64,000 nucleotides of DNA, from positions 62,001-126,000 of the forward strand of contig CABIVS010000015.1 in the NCBI GenBank assembly GCA_902362375.1. The letters are read 5' to 3'. Below are positions 17,754-26,826 of this stretch, in pieces; the first letter of the stretch is position 1, and every line of letters starts with the position of its first letter. A program made the translations under genes and the position numbers. The notes under the pieces were generated by a model. The model was not told where the DNA came from, searched no databases, and saw nothing but the letters and a program-made list of their open reading frames with translations. The DNA is from Bacteroidaceae bacterium. GTDB lineage: Bacteria; Bacteroidota; Bacteroidia; Bacteroidales; Bacteroidaceae.

Positions 17754-20700
17754 TTATCCTCCTTTCTTCACATAATCTTTCGGCAATATCCCAAATTGCT
17801 TTTGGAAGCAACGGGCAAAATACGAAGGATTATTGAATCCTACGATGAAACAAACCTCATTAATCCGGTATTCTCCTTCACGCAGAAGTTCTCCGGCCGT
17901 TTTGAGCCGTATCAACCGGATATAATCATTAGGTGGCATTCCGGTCAATCCTTTCAACTTGCGTTGCAGATTAGAACGGCTGATTGCCATTTCTTCCGCC
18001 ATCTTGTCGATGGTAAATTCTTCATTGGTGAAATTCCGGGTAATAATTTCATTAATCGTGGTAAGCCATTTCACATCCGTTTTATTCATTAATGTCTGGT
18101 CGTATGACATATTCGGCACGGTTGTGAAGTGATTGAACAGCATACGCCTGTTTTCCAGCAGATTATTGATAGTGGCTTTCATATGACTTAGGGAGAAAGG
18201 TTTTTCTATGTAAGCATCTGCTCCATAGTCGAGACCTGCAATTTTCGAATCGATGCTGTCGAGTGCCGAAAGTAAGATAAACGGGATATGGCAAAGCATA
18301 TTGTCGGAACGGATGGCTTTTAATAATTCGAATCCGTCCATATGCGGCATGACGATATCACTGATAATAAGGTCTACTGTCGTTGTTTCCAGACATTCCA
18401 ATGCTTCCTTGCCATTGGTCGCTGTGTGGATGGTATAGGCATTTCCCAGATTCTTAGCCAGAAATTCCAGCATATCCGTCGTATCTTCCACAACGAGCAG
18501 AGAGTAACTGCCGGATTCGGCTTCTTCTTCCGGAGCGGGACCTTCATCGGGCATAGAAGTGACGGCGTGGGTTGCCGGAATACTTTTCTCTAAATAAGGG
18601 ATTTCCACACACACTTCGCAACCTTCGGCATAATTAGGGTTAATAAAAACTTTCCCGTTATGTTTTTCGACTAATAGTTTGACAAGGCTTAGCCCGATAC
18701 CTACTCCCGATCCGTTATTGCCGGCATTTCCCACCTGATAAAAGGGTTCGAACACCTTGCTGCATTCATCTTGCGGAATTCCCGGCCCGTCATCGCGTAC
18801 ACAGATGGAAAGAGTACGTCCTTCGGCGGACAAATGCTCGTCCAGAATCACCATAATACGGCTGCGGGCATATTTCATGGCATTCGTCAACAGGTTACTG
18901 ACGATTTTCGTCAGTGCTTCCTGATCTACATTATATTGCAGATGTTCTTTCGGAAGAGAGACACTGAAGGATATTCCGGTCAGCGAGATGGCCCGGAAGC
19001 GGTCGATGATTTCCTCGGTCATCCGGTTGATATTTACCTCATTGAATGAAAGCGCATATCCTTCCTTATCCACTTTGCGGAAGTCGAGCAATTGTTTGAT
19101 AAGTTCCATCAGGCGGTTGGTGTTTTTCCGTATCACCGACAGGTTACTTTCTACTTCACTGTTCCATTCATGTGTTTCCAAAATAGCTTCCAGCGGAGCT
19201 TTGATAAGGCTTACCGGAGTCTTGATTTCATGCGCAACCTGTGTAAAGAACGTTATCTTTGACTGGAACAATTCCTGATTCTTGATTTGTTCCATCTCTT
19301 TCATCTTCCTTAATTTCACGGCCTGTTGCTTACGCAGATAAAGCCTTACCAGAAAATAAGTGAAGCCACATGCAATTAGTAAATAGAAAATCTTGGCGTA
19401 GATCGTCTTCCAGGGTGGAGGAAGAACTTCAATATGCAGACAGCAGTCGTCATTGCTCCAATATTCATCGTTGTTGCTGGATTTCACACGGAACGTATAT
19501 TCACCCGGAGGCAGGTTGAGAAAGGATACGTTATGTTTGTCCGTGTATATCCATTCCTTGTGGATGCCGTCCAGTTTGTAGGCATATAAATTCTTGCTGG
19601 GAGCCACATAACTTAGACTTTCAAATGTGATGTCGAACGAAACTACCTGATAAGGAATGGTAACCTGTCCGCTAAGGGCAGGAATGCGTTTGCTAAGGCT
19701 CACCTTATCATCGGGACTGTGTATATACACTGCCGAAATAGATGCCGTGGGCTTTACCTTATTGATCGATAATTTGAACGGATAGAAACTGTTGAATCCG
19801 TTCACCCCACCGAAATAAAATTTCCCGTCACGGGCTTGCATGGAAGAACGGAAGTTGAACTGGTTGCTTTGCAATCCGTCCTCAATGGTATAAAGTTGTG
19901 CCCGCTTGTTTTGCGGCTCATAACGGATCAGTCCCCTGTTGGAAGAAAGCCAATAGTTACCCGATTGATCGTCCAGTATGCCGTAAATGATATTGTTCGG
20001 CAGATTCTCTTTGGTAGAGAAATTTTCAAAATGGTCCTCCTGATAGTGATAACGGCAGATGCCGCCTCCCTCGGTACAAAACCATAGATTCTGTTTATGG
20101 TCGATATACACACGGATAACCCAGTTGCTACAGGGAGAAGCAGGGTCAGCCGGATCGTTACGGTAGTTGTGCAGCTTACCGGTCTGGCGATTATAACGCC
20201 AGATGCCGTCCCTTTTACTTGCCAGCCATAAGTCCCCATACTGGTCTTCCACCATATCGTAGATAAAGATATGACTTAAAGGTTCCAGTGTCCGGAACGA
20301 ATCACTGTCCGCATCATACCGGCAGAACCCGGACAGAGTGCCCAAATAAATACTGCCATCTTTCGTTTGATAAATGGAATAGATATGATCGTTAGGAATG
20401 GAATGCGGGTTAGTACGGTTGTGGCGATAGTTCTTTGTTTTTCCCGTTTGGATATCCAGGATATATAACCCCCGTGAGAAACTGCCGATCCACAGCTTTC
20501 CTTCGTTGTAGAGCAGCGCATGGATATTGTGATAACCGATATTGGGATTATTGCTTCTCAATAGATGATTCTTAAACTTCTTCGTGCGGGGATCAAAGAG
20601 ATTCAATCCGCCGTCTTCGGTAGCAATCCAGATGTTGCCGTCGGGATCTTCGCAAAATTGGCTGATAACATTTCCCGAAAGAGAATTCTCCGTACCGTTG

Positions 20701-21725
20701 GGATAATACCACTCGATATCCTTATGCTTGGGAGACAGGTAACTTACTCCACTGAAATATGTCCCGATCCAGATTCCCCCTTCCCTGTCCTGATAACAGG
20801 CATAGATACTTTCTTTGCTTTGTTCATCGTCGGTCGGCAGACACTCTCCTGTGGTGGTGTTGAATGTGTAAAGTCCGTCATCGGAGCCGAGATAGAAAGA
20901 GTTGGCTGTCCGTTGAAACAGGGTGCGGATGCGTGGGATGGTGAGTGTGTCCCCTTCTCCGAAGTAATAGCGGAATTGCCCTGTCTCCTTATTGAAACGT
21001 GCCAGTCCTCCGTACCATGTACCCGCCCATAGCACTCCCTGCGAACTTTCCATCAAAGAAATAATTTCGTTGCAGGCAGGACGTCCGAAAGAAGTCTCTT
21101 CGGATATATACCCTGTGAAGTTGTCCGTGCGCTGGTTGTATTTCGCAAGGCCATTCCGCGTGCCTATCCAGATTGTCCCGAATGAATCATTGCAGACCAC
21201 CCACACATGGTTGTCCGGCAATGAGTGAGGGTCGGAGAGAGAATGTAGATACTGCTTCAATGTTCCCCTTTTCTCGTTGTAGACAAACAATCCGCTGGCT
21301 GTTCCGATCCATAGCTGTCCGGAGTTGTCATAAGCCATCCCGAAGACACTGTTGACTGTCACTCCATCTTCTGTCCGGCGGTCGAATACGGAAAATTTCT
21401 CTTCCTGCGAGTCGAATAAATACAGTTTTTCCGTGCTTGCCACCCAAATCAGATTGTTATCCGGATGTCGGCAGATGGTTACTATATTCATATAACTGTT
21501 TCCGCCGTTTTCTGACGAATGTCCGTAGTTGGTAAACTCGATGCCGTTGAAACGATTCAGTCCGTCCTGTGTGGCAAACCACATATATCCGATGCTATCC
21601 TGAAGGATGCTCCGGACACAATTGCCCGATAGCCCCGATCTAACGTCATATTTCTTGTAGATATTGGCGAAGACCAGAGAGACCGATGCCAGCAGTATGC
21701 ATATGGATAAGACGGACCGTTTCAT
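17754..21725 (-). CDS. Hybrid two-component system regulator (PUL A)
   Basis: This 1323-residue single-chain sensor-regulator starts with a signal peptide. A periplasmic two-component propeller (about 25-690) follows, with many YMWFATQDGLNRFN-type repeats. A Y_Y_Y domain lies at about 700-765 (LNLPPGEYTFRVKSSN) and a membrane helix near 785-800. The histidine kinase core carries phospho-acceptor His832 in VAHEIKTP, and the ATPase motifs are NLLTNAMKYA, DDGPGIP and GVGIGLSL. The receiver carries Asp1123 in SDIVMPHMDG. A C-terminal AraC-type DNA-binding domain covers about 1215-1320. Such regulators bind an oligosaccharide from their cognate locus in the periplasm and switch on susC/susD. It sits just downstream of the esterase gene, next to the PUL A operon, its likely target. 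Confidence 0.95.
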   Translation of the reverse strand: MKRSVLSICILLASVSLVFANIYKKYDVRSGLSGNCVRSILQDSIGYMWFATQDGLNRFNGIEFTNYGHSSENGGNSYMNIVTICRHPDNNLIWVASTEKLYLFDSQEEKFSVFDRRTEDGVTVNSVFGMAYDNSGQLWIGTASGLFVYNEKRGTLKQYLHSLSDPHSLPDNHVWVVCNDSFGTIWIGTRNGLAKYNQRTDNFTGYISEETSFGRPACNEIISLMESSQGVLWAGTWYGGLARFNKETGQFRYYFGEGDTLTIPRIRTLFQRTANSFYLGSDDGLYTFNTTTGECLPTDDEQSKESIYACYQDREGGIWIGTYFSGVSYLSPKHKDIEWYYPNGTENSLSGNVISQFCEDPDGNIWIATEDGGLNLFDPRTKKFKNHLLRSNNPNIGYHNIHALLYNEGKLWIGSFSRGLYILDIQTGKTKNYRHNRTNPHSIPNDHIYSIYQTKDGSIYLGTLSGFCRYDADSDSFRTLEPLSHIFIYDMVEDQYGDLWLASKRDGIWRYNRQTGKLHNYRNDPADPASPCSNWVIRVYIDHKQNLWFCTEGGGICRYHYQEDHFENFSTKENLPNNIIYGILDDQSGNYWLSSNRGLIRYEPQNKRAQLYTIEDGLQSNQFNFRSSMQARDGKFYFGGVNGFNSFYPFKLSINKVKPTASISAVYIHSPDDKVSLSKRIPALSGQVTIPYQVVSFDITFESLSYVAPSKNLYAYKLDGIHKEWIYTDKHNVSFLNLPPGEYTFRVKSSNNDEYWSNDDCCLHIEVLPPPWKTIYAKIFYLLIACGFTYFLVRLYLRKQQAVKLRKMKEMEQIKNQELFQSKITFFTQVAHEIKTPVSLIKAPLEAILETHEWNSEVESNLSVIRKNTNRLMELIKQLLDFRKVDKEGYALSFNEVNINRMTEEIIDRFRAISLTGISFSVSLPKEHLQYNVDQEALTKIVSNLLTNAMKYARSRIMVILDEHLSAEGRTLSICVRDDGPGIPQDECSKVFEPFYQVGNAGNNGSGVGIGLSLVKLLVEKHNGKVFINPNYAEGCEVCVEIPYLEKSIPATHAVTSMPDEGPAPEEEAESGSYSLLVVEDTTDMLEFLAKNLGNAYTIHTATNGKEALECLETTTVDLIISDIVMPHMDGFELLKAIRSDNMLCHIPFILLSALDSIDSKIAGLDYGADAYIEKPFSLSHMKATINNLLENRRMLFNHFTTVPNMSYDQTLMNKTDVKWLTTINEIITRNFTNEEFTIDKMAEEMAISRSNLQRKLKGLTGMPPNDYIRLIRLKTAGELLREGEYRINEVCFIVGFNNPSYFARCFQKQFGILPKDYVKKGG

Positions 21726-21765
21726 AATTTCCTTTCTTTGTTATCAGGTTCGGTTCATTTATATG

Positions 21766-21797
21766 CTGTTTACAGGAGATATAGATCCAGTAAACAG
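21766..21797. repeat. 8-bp inverted repeat between esterase and hybrid regulator
   Basis: CTGTTTAC (21766-21773) and GTAAACAG (21790-21797) are perfect inverted repeats around a 16-nt spacer. There is no U-tract after it on the minus strand, so a terminator is doubtful. It lies 41 bp upstream of the regulator start and could be an operator. Confidence 0.35.
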
Positions 21798-21823
21798 GGT
21801 AACTATCCCCTCTGTAGAGGTCT

Positions 21824-23257
21824 CTACTTCACGTCGTCCCACGTATCTGTGCGGAACGGGAAAGCACTCAATCCGAAAGTATTACGCAGGGTGATGTTTC
21901 CTACATAATTACGGAAGGCATAGCGAACGGCAACCGGTTGGGCAACTTCTTCACTCCACACTTCTACCGTGTTGGTGCGTCCTATAATCTTTGCCTTTGC
22001 CGGATAGAACTTCTTGTCGGCTCCCGCTATCTCGAATCCCTCCAGTTCAGAGAAAGTGGGGAACAGTCCGGCAGGAGCGTTATTGAATGTCACTATGGCC
22101 TTGTTGCCGGAATAGTCTACTTTGGTCATCACCGGACCGGTAGATGGCAGCCTGCGCACACCGTAAGTTTTGGTCAGTGCAAGTGTAGCCAGGCGGAGGC
22201 CCACTACTTCTTTCTGGGATGGGTGGATGCAGAATTCGTCACCGATATCGGTGGTCGGTATGATACCGGAGTTAGGAATTGTTTTCAAGGCTTCCATTTG
22301 TGCCTCACGCAATAAGGCGGCACCTGTGTCACGGCTGTCTTTATATTGGTGAGGGGCAATCTGTACGTAATAGAAAGGCATATCAGGAGCTTCCCATACA
22401 TTTCTCCATAGCTGCACCATAGCAGTCATCATCGGGGCATAGAATTGGTAGTTGGATATATTCGATTCTCCCTGATACCAGAGGAAGCCGCGTGCCGTGA
22501 AGTTCTTTACAGGCCATAGCATGGTGTCGTACAGTCCCGATAACCGCTGTGACATACTTAATTTAGGATTGCCGGCTGCTTTCACGTTCATACCTTCAAC
22601 GGAAGCCAATGTTTTCTCGTCCATCCATGCTTCGATTCGTGAACCGCCCCAGCTGTTGATAACCAGTCCTACGGGGATATGAAGGCTTTCAGTCAGTTGG
22701 CGGGCGAAGAAATAACCTGCGGCACTGCAATCAATGGTTGTTTCAGGAGCGGGAACTTCCCATTTCCTGTCTTCGAAGTCTGCCCGCTGTTTCTCGTCTT
22801 TTGTTCTCGGGACAGTGATAAAACGGATTCTGTCGCGGTAATTGCTTGTGTTCAGAAGCGTTTCAAGCGAGTTGTCAATGGGCTGTGCGGCATTTCCCAT
22901 CATGCGCATTTCCATATTCGACTGTCCGGAGCAGATCCACACTTCCCCTATCAATATATCCGAGAGAGTGACCGGAGTTCCGTCGCTGATTGTAATAGAA
23001 TAAGGTGTATATCCTCCTTTGGGAGTATCTACTTTCACCAGCCAGGCCCCGTCTTTGTCGGTAGATGCTTGATAAGTCCGGTTGTTCCATGAAGTAGTGA
23101 CGGTTACTTTTTTGCCGTCTGCCCAACCCCATAATTTAACGGAGCTGTTCTGTTGAAGCACCATGTGATCTCCCATCATTGCGGGAAGTTTTACTTTGCC
23201 TTGTGCAAGCGGTAGGAATAAAAGTGATAAAATCAGAAGTAGAAATTGTTTTTTCAT
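21824..23257 (-). CDS. Sialate O-acetylesterase-type carbohydrate esterase
   Basis: The 477-residue protein has a signal peptide (cut after about AQG, residue 20). The body is an SGNH-fold esterase of the sialate O-acetylesterase family. The nucleophile motif is GQSNME with Ser113, a second block is FLWYQGESNIS (about residue 260), and the Asp/His pair is likely in DEFCIHPSQK (about 345). A beta-sandwich N-terminal region precedes the SGNH domain (MMGDHMVLQQNSSVKLWGWA). In glycan loci such enzymes usually remove acetyl groups from sugars so that lyases or glycosidases can act; despite the name the substrate need not be sialic acid. It diverges from susC and is followed on the same strand by the hybrid regulator. 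Confidence 0.88.
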   Translation of the reverse strand: MKKQFLLLILSLLFLPLAQGKVKLPAMMGDHMVLQQNSSVKLWGWADGKKVTVTTSWNNRTYQASTDKDGAWLVKVDTPKGGYTPYSITISDGTPVTLSDILIGEVWICSGQSNMEMRMMGNAAQPIDNSLETLLNTSNYRDRIRFITVPRTKDEKQRADFEDRKWEVPAPETTIDCSAAGYFFARQLTESLHIPVGLVINSWGGSRIEAWMDEKTLASVEGMNVKAAGNPKLSMSQRLSGLYDTMLWPVKNFTARGFLWYQGESNISNYQFYAPMMTAMVQLWRNVWEAPDMPFYYVQIAPHQYKDSRDTGAALLREAQMEALKTIPNSGIIPTTDIGDEFCIHPSQKEVVGLRLATLALTKTYGVRRLPSTGPVMTKVDYSGNKAIVTFNNAPAGLFPTFSELEGFEIAGADKKFYPAKAKIIGRTNTVEVWSEEVAQPVAVRYAFRNYVGNITLRNTFGLSAFPFRTDTWDDVK

Positions 23258-23302
23258 ACTGTTTTTTATTAGATATTCGACGAATAGTTATTAGGTATCG
23301 GG

Positions 23303-23310
23303 CAAAAATA
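23303..23310 (-). promoter_or_regulatory. -7 promoter element TATTTTTG for the esterase gene
   Basis: On the minus strand the bases read TATTTTTG (TAnnTTTG), 45 bp ahead of the esterase ATG at 23257. It lies in the divergent 267-bp region shared with susC. The plus-strand susC promoter is less clear; the nearest match is TTTCTTTG at 23471-23478. Confidence 0.4.
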
Positions 23311-23524
23311 CAATCTATTTTTAAATATGGAATAAGAATAGCTGGTCATTTTCTGATAAAAGCTAGTCGAAATCTTAAAAGCTGGTTTTTCCTTTTCATT
23401 CTCGGCCGAATTTTCTTAATTAGTGGCATCAATCGCCTAAACAGTATTATTAGGTTGGTTAAATATCCCATTTCTTTGCACTGTGAGTATTTAACAACCT
23501 AATTGTTTCATTAAATCTAATCAA

Positions 23525-26500
23525 ATGGAAAAGAAGCATTATCTATTATTTTTATTGGCTTCGCTCTTTTTACTGACAGATGTGGTGTGGGCACAGACAT
23601 CTGCTACAGTAAGTGGAGTAGTGATCGATGAGAATGGAGAAACCCTGCCGGGTGTTTCCGTCGTCGAAGTAGGTACAACGAACGGTGTCTTGACAGATTT
23701 GAACGGGCACTACACCTTAAAAACAACTTCTGCCAAACCTTCTGTTTCTTTCAGTTACATTGGTTATCAAACCACCACGCTTCCCCTGAACGGACGCACG
23801 AAACTCGACGTCCGGATGAAGGTGGAAACGAAAGTACTGGATGAAGTAGTGGTAGTGGGTTACGGTGTGCAGAAGAAAGTGAACCTGACCGGTTCCGTGA
23901 CTTCCATCAACTTTGCCGACCAGACGGAGGGACGTCCCATCATGAGTGTTTCTTCCGCTCTTTCGGGACTCGCTGCCGGTATGAACGTGACGCAGGCTTC
24001 GGGACAACCCGGATCGGACGGCGCCACCATCCGCGTGCGTGGTAACGGTACGTTCAATACCAACTCCCCATTGGTACTGGTAGACGGTATTGAATGGAGC
24101 ATGGACAACGTGAATCCCAACGACATTGAAAGTATCTCCGTACTGAAAGACGCTGCCTCAACAGCTATTTATGGTACGCGTGCCGCTAACGGAGTGATCC
24201 TCATCACCACCAAAAGCGGAAAAGGCAAACCGCAAATCTCCTATTCTTATTCGGGAGTCGTGCAGATGCCTTACAACAACCTCTCTTTCGTAAGCGACTA
24301 CGCCCGCTATATGGGACTGGTCAACGAGGCTTGCGAAAATGTGAATACCAAAGGCATTTTCTCGCAGGAAAGCATTGACCGCTGGAGGGCTGCTTCTGCC
24401 GATCCGAACGGACTGAACGAATACGGAGTGCCCAATTACGTGGCCTATCCGAACACGAACTGGTTCGACGAAGTATTCGACACCGGATATTCGCAGGAAC
24501 ACAACCTCTCTGTCTCCGGCAGCTCGGAGAAAGTGAAGTATATGCTCTCTTTGGGCTATCTCGACAATCAGGGAGTCATGAACCGCTGGAACCTCGATTC
24601 AAGTACGCAGAAAATCAATTTCCGTACCAATCTGGAAGCCAAGATTGTGAAATGGATGACCGTCGGTACCCGCCTTTACGGACAAAAGCAGGATTACGGG
24701 ATGGCAAACATCAGCAATGGATTCAAGTATCTCTACCAGACTACTCCGGGGGTATATCCGGGCGAACCGAACTACTGGGGACGTCCCGCACTGGCAAGTG
24801 AAGAATCTTCCAATGCCAATAATATCTTCGGGCAGATGGCGGGAGCTACCGGTTTCAATACCGTATGGCGTCTCAACGCTTCGGTCTACGGAATTATCAC
24901 TCCTTATAAAGGCCTCAACATCGAAGGTACATTCAACTATTCGCCGACCTTTACCGACAAGTCTTCCTATAGCCGCCAGAATGGCTATTGGGACTACGTG
25001 ACCGACCAACGTGTCAGCGAAAGCGCACTGGAGAACGCTTCCATTACCAATACAAGCGCGCGCACCTGGCGTCAGAGTGCCGAAATACTGGTACGCTATC
25101 ATACCACCATCAAGAAAGACCACGATCTGGGTGCATTACTCGGATATTCCGCACAGGAATATTACAGCAAGAGCTTTGCCGTTTCTCGTAAAGGGGCTAC
25201 TGACTGGACACTGAACGAATTGAGCACCTATGAAACGCTCGTCAGCTCTTCCAGCTCGGCACCTGCCAAATGGGGACTGCTCTCCTATTTTGGCCGTGTC
25301 AACTATGGATATAAAGGACGCTACCTCTTCGAAGCCAACCTCCGTGCCGATGCCTCTTCCCGTTTCGGTGTGAACCAGCGTTGGGGATATTTCCCCTCGT
25401 TCTCCGGTGGATGGCGTATCTCGGAAGAATCGTTCATGCAGGGAGCATCCGACTATCTCTCTAACCTGAAACTGCGTGTTTCGTGGGGAAAGACAGGTAA
25501 CAACTCTACGGGCAACTACGACTGGCAGGCAAATTATGCCACAGGCAATGTTGTAATCGATGGTGAAGGAACCAAAGGACTGGTACGTAAAAAACTAAGC
25601 AACGACAAACTGCATTGGGAAAGTACCGCAACAACCGACATCGGACTGGACTTCGGTTTCTTCAACAACCGCCTGACGGGTGAAATAGACTACTATAATA
25701 AATATACTTCAGACATTCTCTACCATCCCGAACTCTATCTCTCGATGGGTGTTGTCGGCTCTGCTCCCGAAAATCTGGGTGAAGTGCGCAACCGCGGTGT
25801 AGAATTTACCCTGAACTGGAACGACCGTATCGGAAAAGACTTTGAATACCGGGTAGGCATGAACTTCTCTTTCAATGCCAATAAGGTAATGAAATTCAAG
25901 GGCGATCTCCAGAAATACTGGACGTATGATGCACAGGGAAACAAAGTCAGCTATGTCAACAACTTCAGTGATGTGTCCGAATCCGGATTCGGAGGATACA
26001 TCTGCGAAGGTCGCCAACTGGGTGAAACCTATATGTATAAGGTGTACAGAGGTTCCGGCGAAGGCTATACCGGAGGTGCGGTGGACGTCCATGCCGGACC
26101 GAAGGACGGAATGATACGTACGAAGGAAGACATGGTATGGGTACAGGCGATGATTGACTCCGGTTATTCATTCGGAGGAATGAAGACGATTGCCAAAGAC
26201 CAGCTTTGGTATGGTGACATTCTCTATGCCGACAGCAATGGGGATATGAACTATGGTGATACGAACGACAGGGATTTCTCCGGTCATACCAGTGTGCCGA
26301 AATTCAACCTGGGCTTCAACTGTGCTTTCTCTTACAAGAATATTGATTTCTCCATGTTGTGGTCGGGAGCTTTCGGACATTACCTCAACTGGAATACGGA
26401 TTACTACAACTCCACGCTCGTGAGTCACGGATATGGCATTATCGAACATATTGCCGACAATCATTACTTCTTCGATCCTTCCAATCCGGACGATTCGCGC

Positions 26501-26797
26501 ACCAACCAGTCGGGCAAATACCCCCGTCTGACGTATGGAACTACGTATAATAACAGAATCCAGAGTGATTGGAACGAATATAAGGCCGACTATTTCAAGT
26601 TGAAGAATATCCAGATAGGCTATACATTGCCGCAGAGGATTTCCAGTAAGTTCTTTGTAAGCAAGCTCCGTGCTTTCGTGTCGATGGATAACATCCTGAC
26701 GATTACCAGTTACCCGGGACTTGATCCGGAAATAGGAACTGAAATCGGCTACCCATTGATGCGTCAGATCTCTTTTGGCGGACAGATTACCTTTTAA
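23525..26797 (+). CDS. SusC/RagA-family TonB-dependent transporter (PUL A)
   Basis: This 1090-residue transporter has a signal peptide (VVWAQ, about residue 24). A carboxypeptidase-regulatory-like domain covers about 28-110 (VSGVVIDENGETLPGVSVVE). The plug starts at DEVVVVGYG (about 116) and includes SVLKDAASTAIYGTRAANGV (about 205). The barrel ends in QISFGGQITF. There is no STN domain, consistent with control by the hybrid two-component system rather than a sigma/anti-sigma pair. Codons are strongly GC-ending compared with the flanking loci: one line (24001-24060) counts 38 G/C of 60. It is the first gene of a seven-gene plus-strand operon. Confidence 0.95.
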   Translation: MEKKHYLLFLLASLFLLTDVVWAQTSATVSGVVIDENGETLPGVSVVEVGTTNGVLTDLNGHYTLKTTSAKPSVSFSYIGYQTTTLPLNGRTKLDVRMKVETKVLDEVVVVGYGVQKKVNLTGSVTSINFADQTEGRPIMSVSSALSGLAAGMNVTQASGQPGSDGATIRVRGNGTFNTNSPLVLVDGIEWSMDNVNPNDIESISVLKDAASTAIYGTRAANGVILITTKSGKGKPQISYSYSGVVQMPYNNLSFVSDYARYMGLVNEACENVNTKGIFSQESIDRWRAASADPNGLNEYGVPNYVAYPNTNWFDEVFDTGYSQEHNLSVSGSSEKVKYMLSLGYLDNQGVMNRWNLDSSTQKINFRTNLEAKIVKWMTVGTRLYGQKQDYGMANISNGFKYLYQTTPGVYPGEPNYWGRPALASEESSNANNIFGQMAGATGFNTVWRLNASVYGIITPYKGLNIEGTFNYSPTFTDKSSYSRQNGYWDYVTDQRVSESALENASITNTSARTWRQSAEILVRYHTTIKKDHDLGALLGYSAQEYYSKSFAVSRKGATDWTLNELSTYETLVSSSSSAPAKWGLLSYFGRVNYGYKGRYLFEANLRADASSRFGVNQRWGYFPSFSGGWRISEESFMQGASDYLSNLKLRVSWGKTGNNSTGNYDWQANYATGNVVIDGEGTKGLVRKKLSNDKLHWESTATTDIGLDFGFFNNRLTGEIDYYNKYTSDILYHPELYLSMGVVGSAPENLGEVRNRGVEFTLNWNDRIGKDFEYRVGMNFSFNANKVMKFKGDLQKYWTYDAQGNKVSYVNNFSDVSESGFGGYICEGRQLGETYMYKVYRGSGEGYTGGAVDVHAGPKDGMIRTKEDMVWVQAMIDSGYSFGGMKTIAKDQLWYGDILYADSNGDMNYGDTNDRDFSGHTSVPKFNLGFNCAFSYKNIDFSMLWSGAFGHYLNWNTDYYNSTLVSHGYGIIEHIADNHYFFDPSNPDDSRTNQSGKYPRLTYGTTYNNRIQSDWNEYKADYFKLKNIQIGYTLPQRISSKFFVSKLRAFVSMDNILTITSYPGLDPEIGTEIGYPLMRQISFGGQITF

Positions 26798-26826
26798 TGA
26801 TGTAGAACTAAAAAACAGAATCTGAT

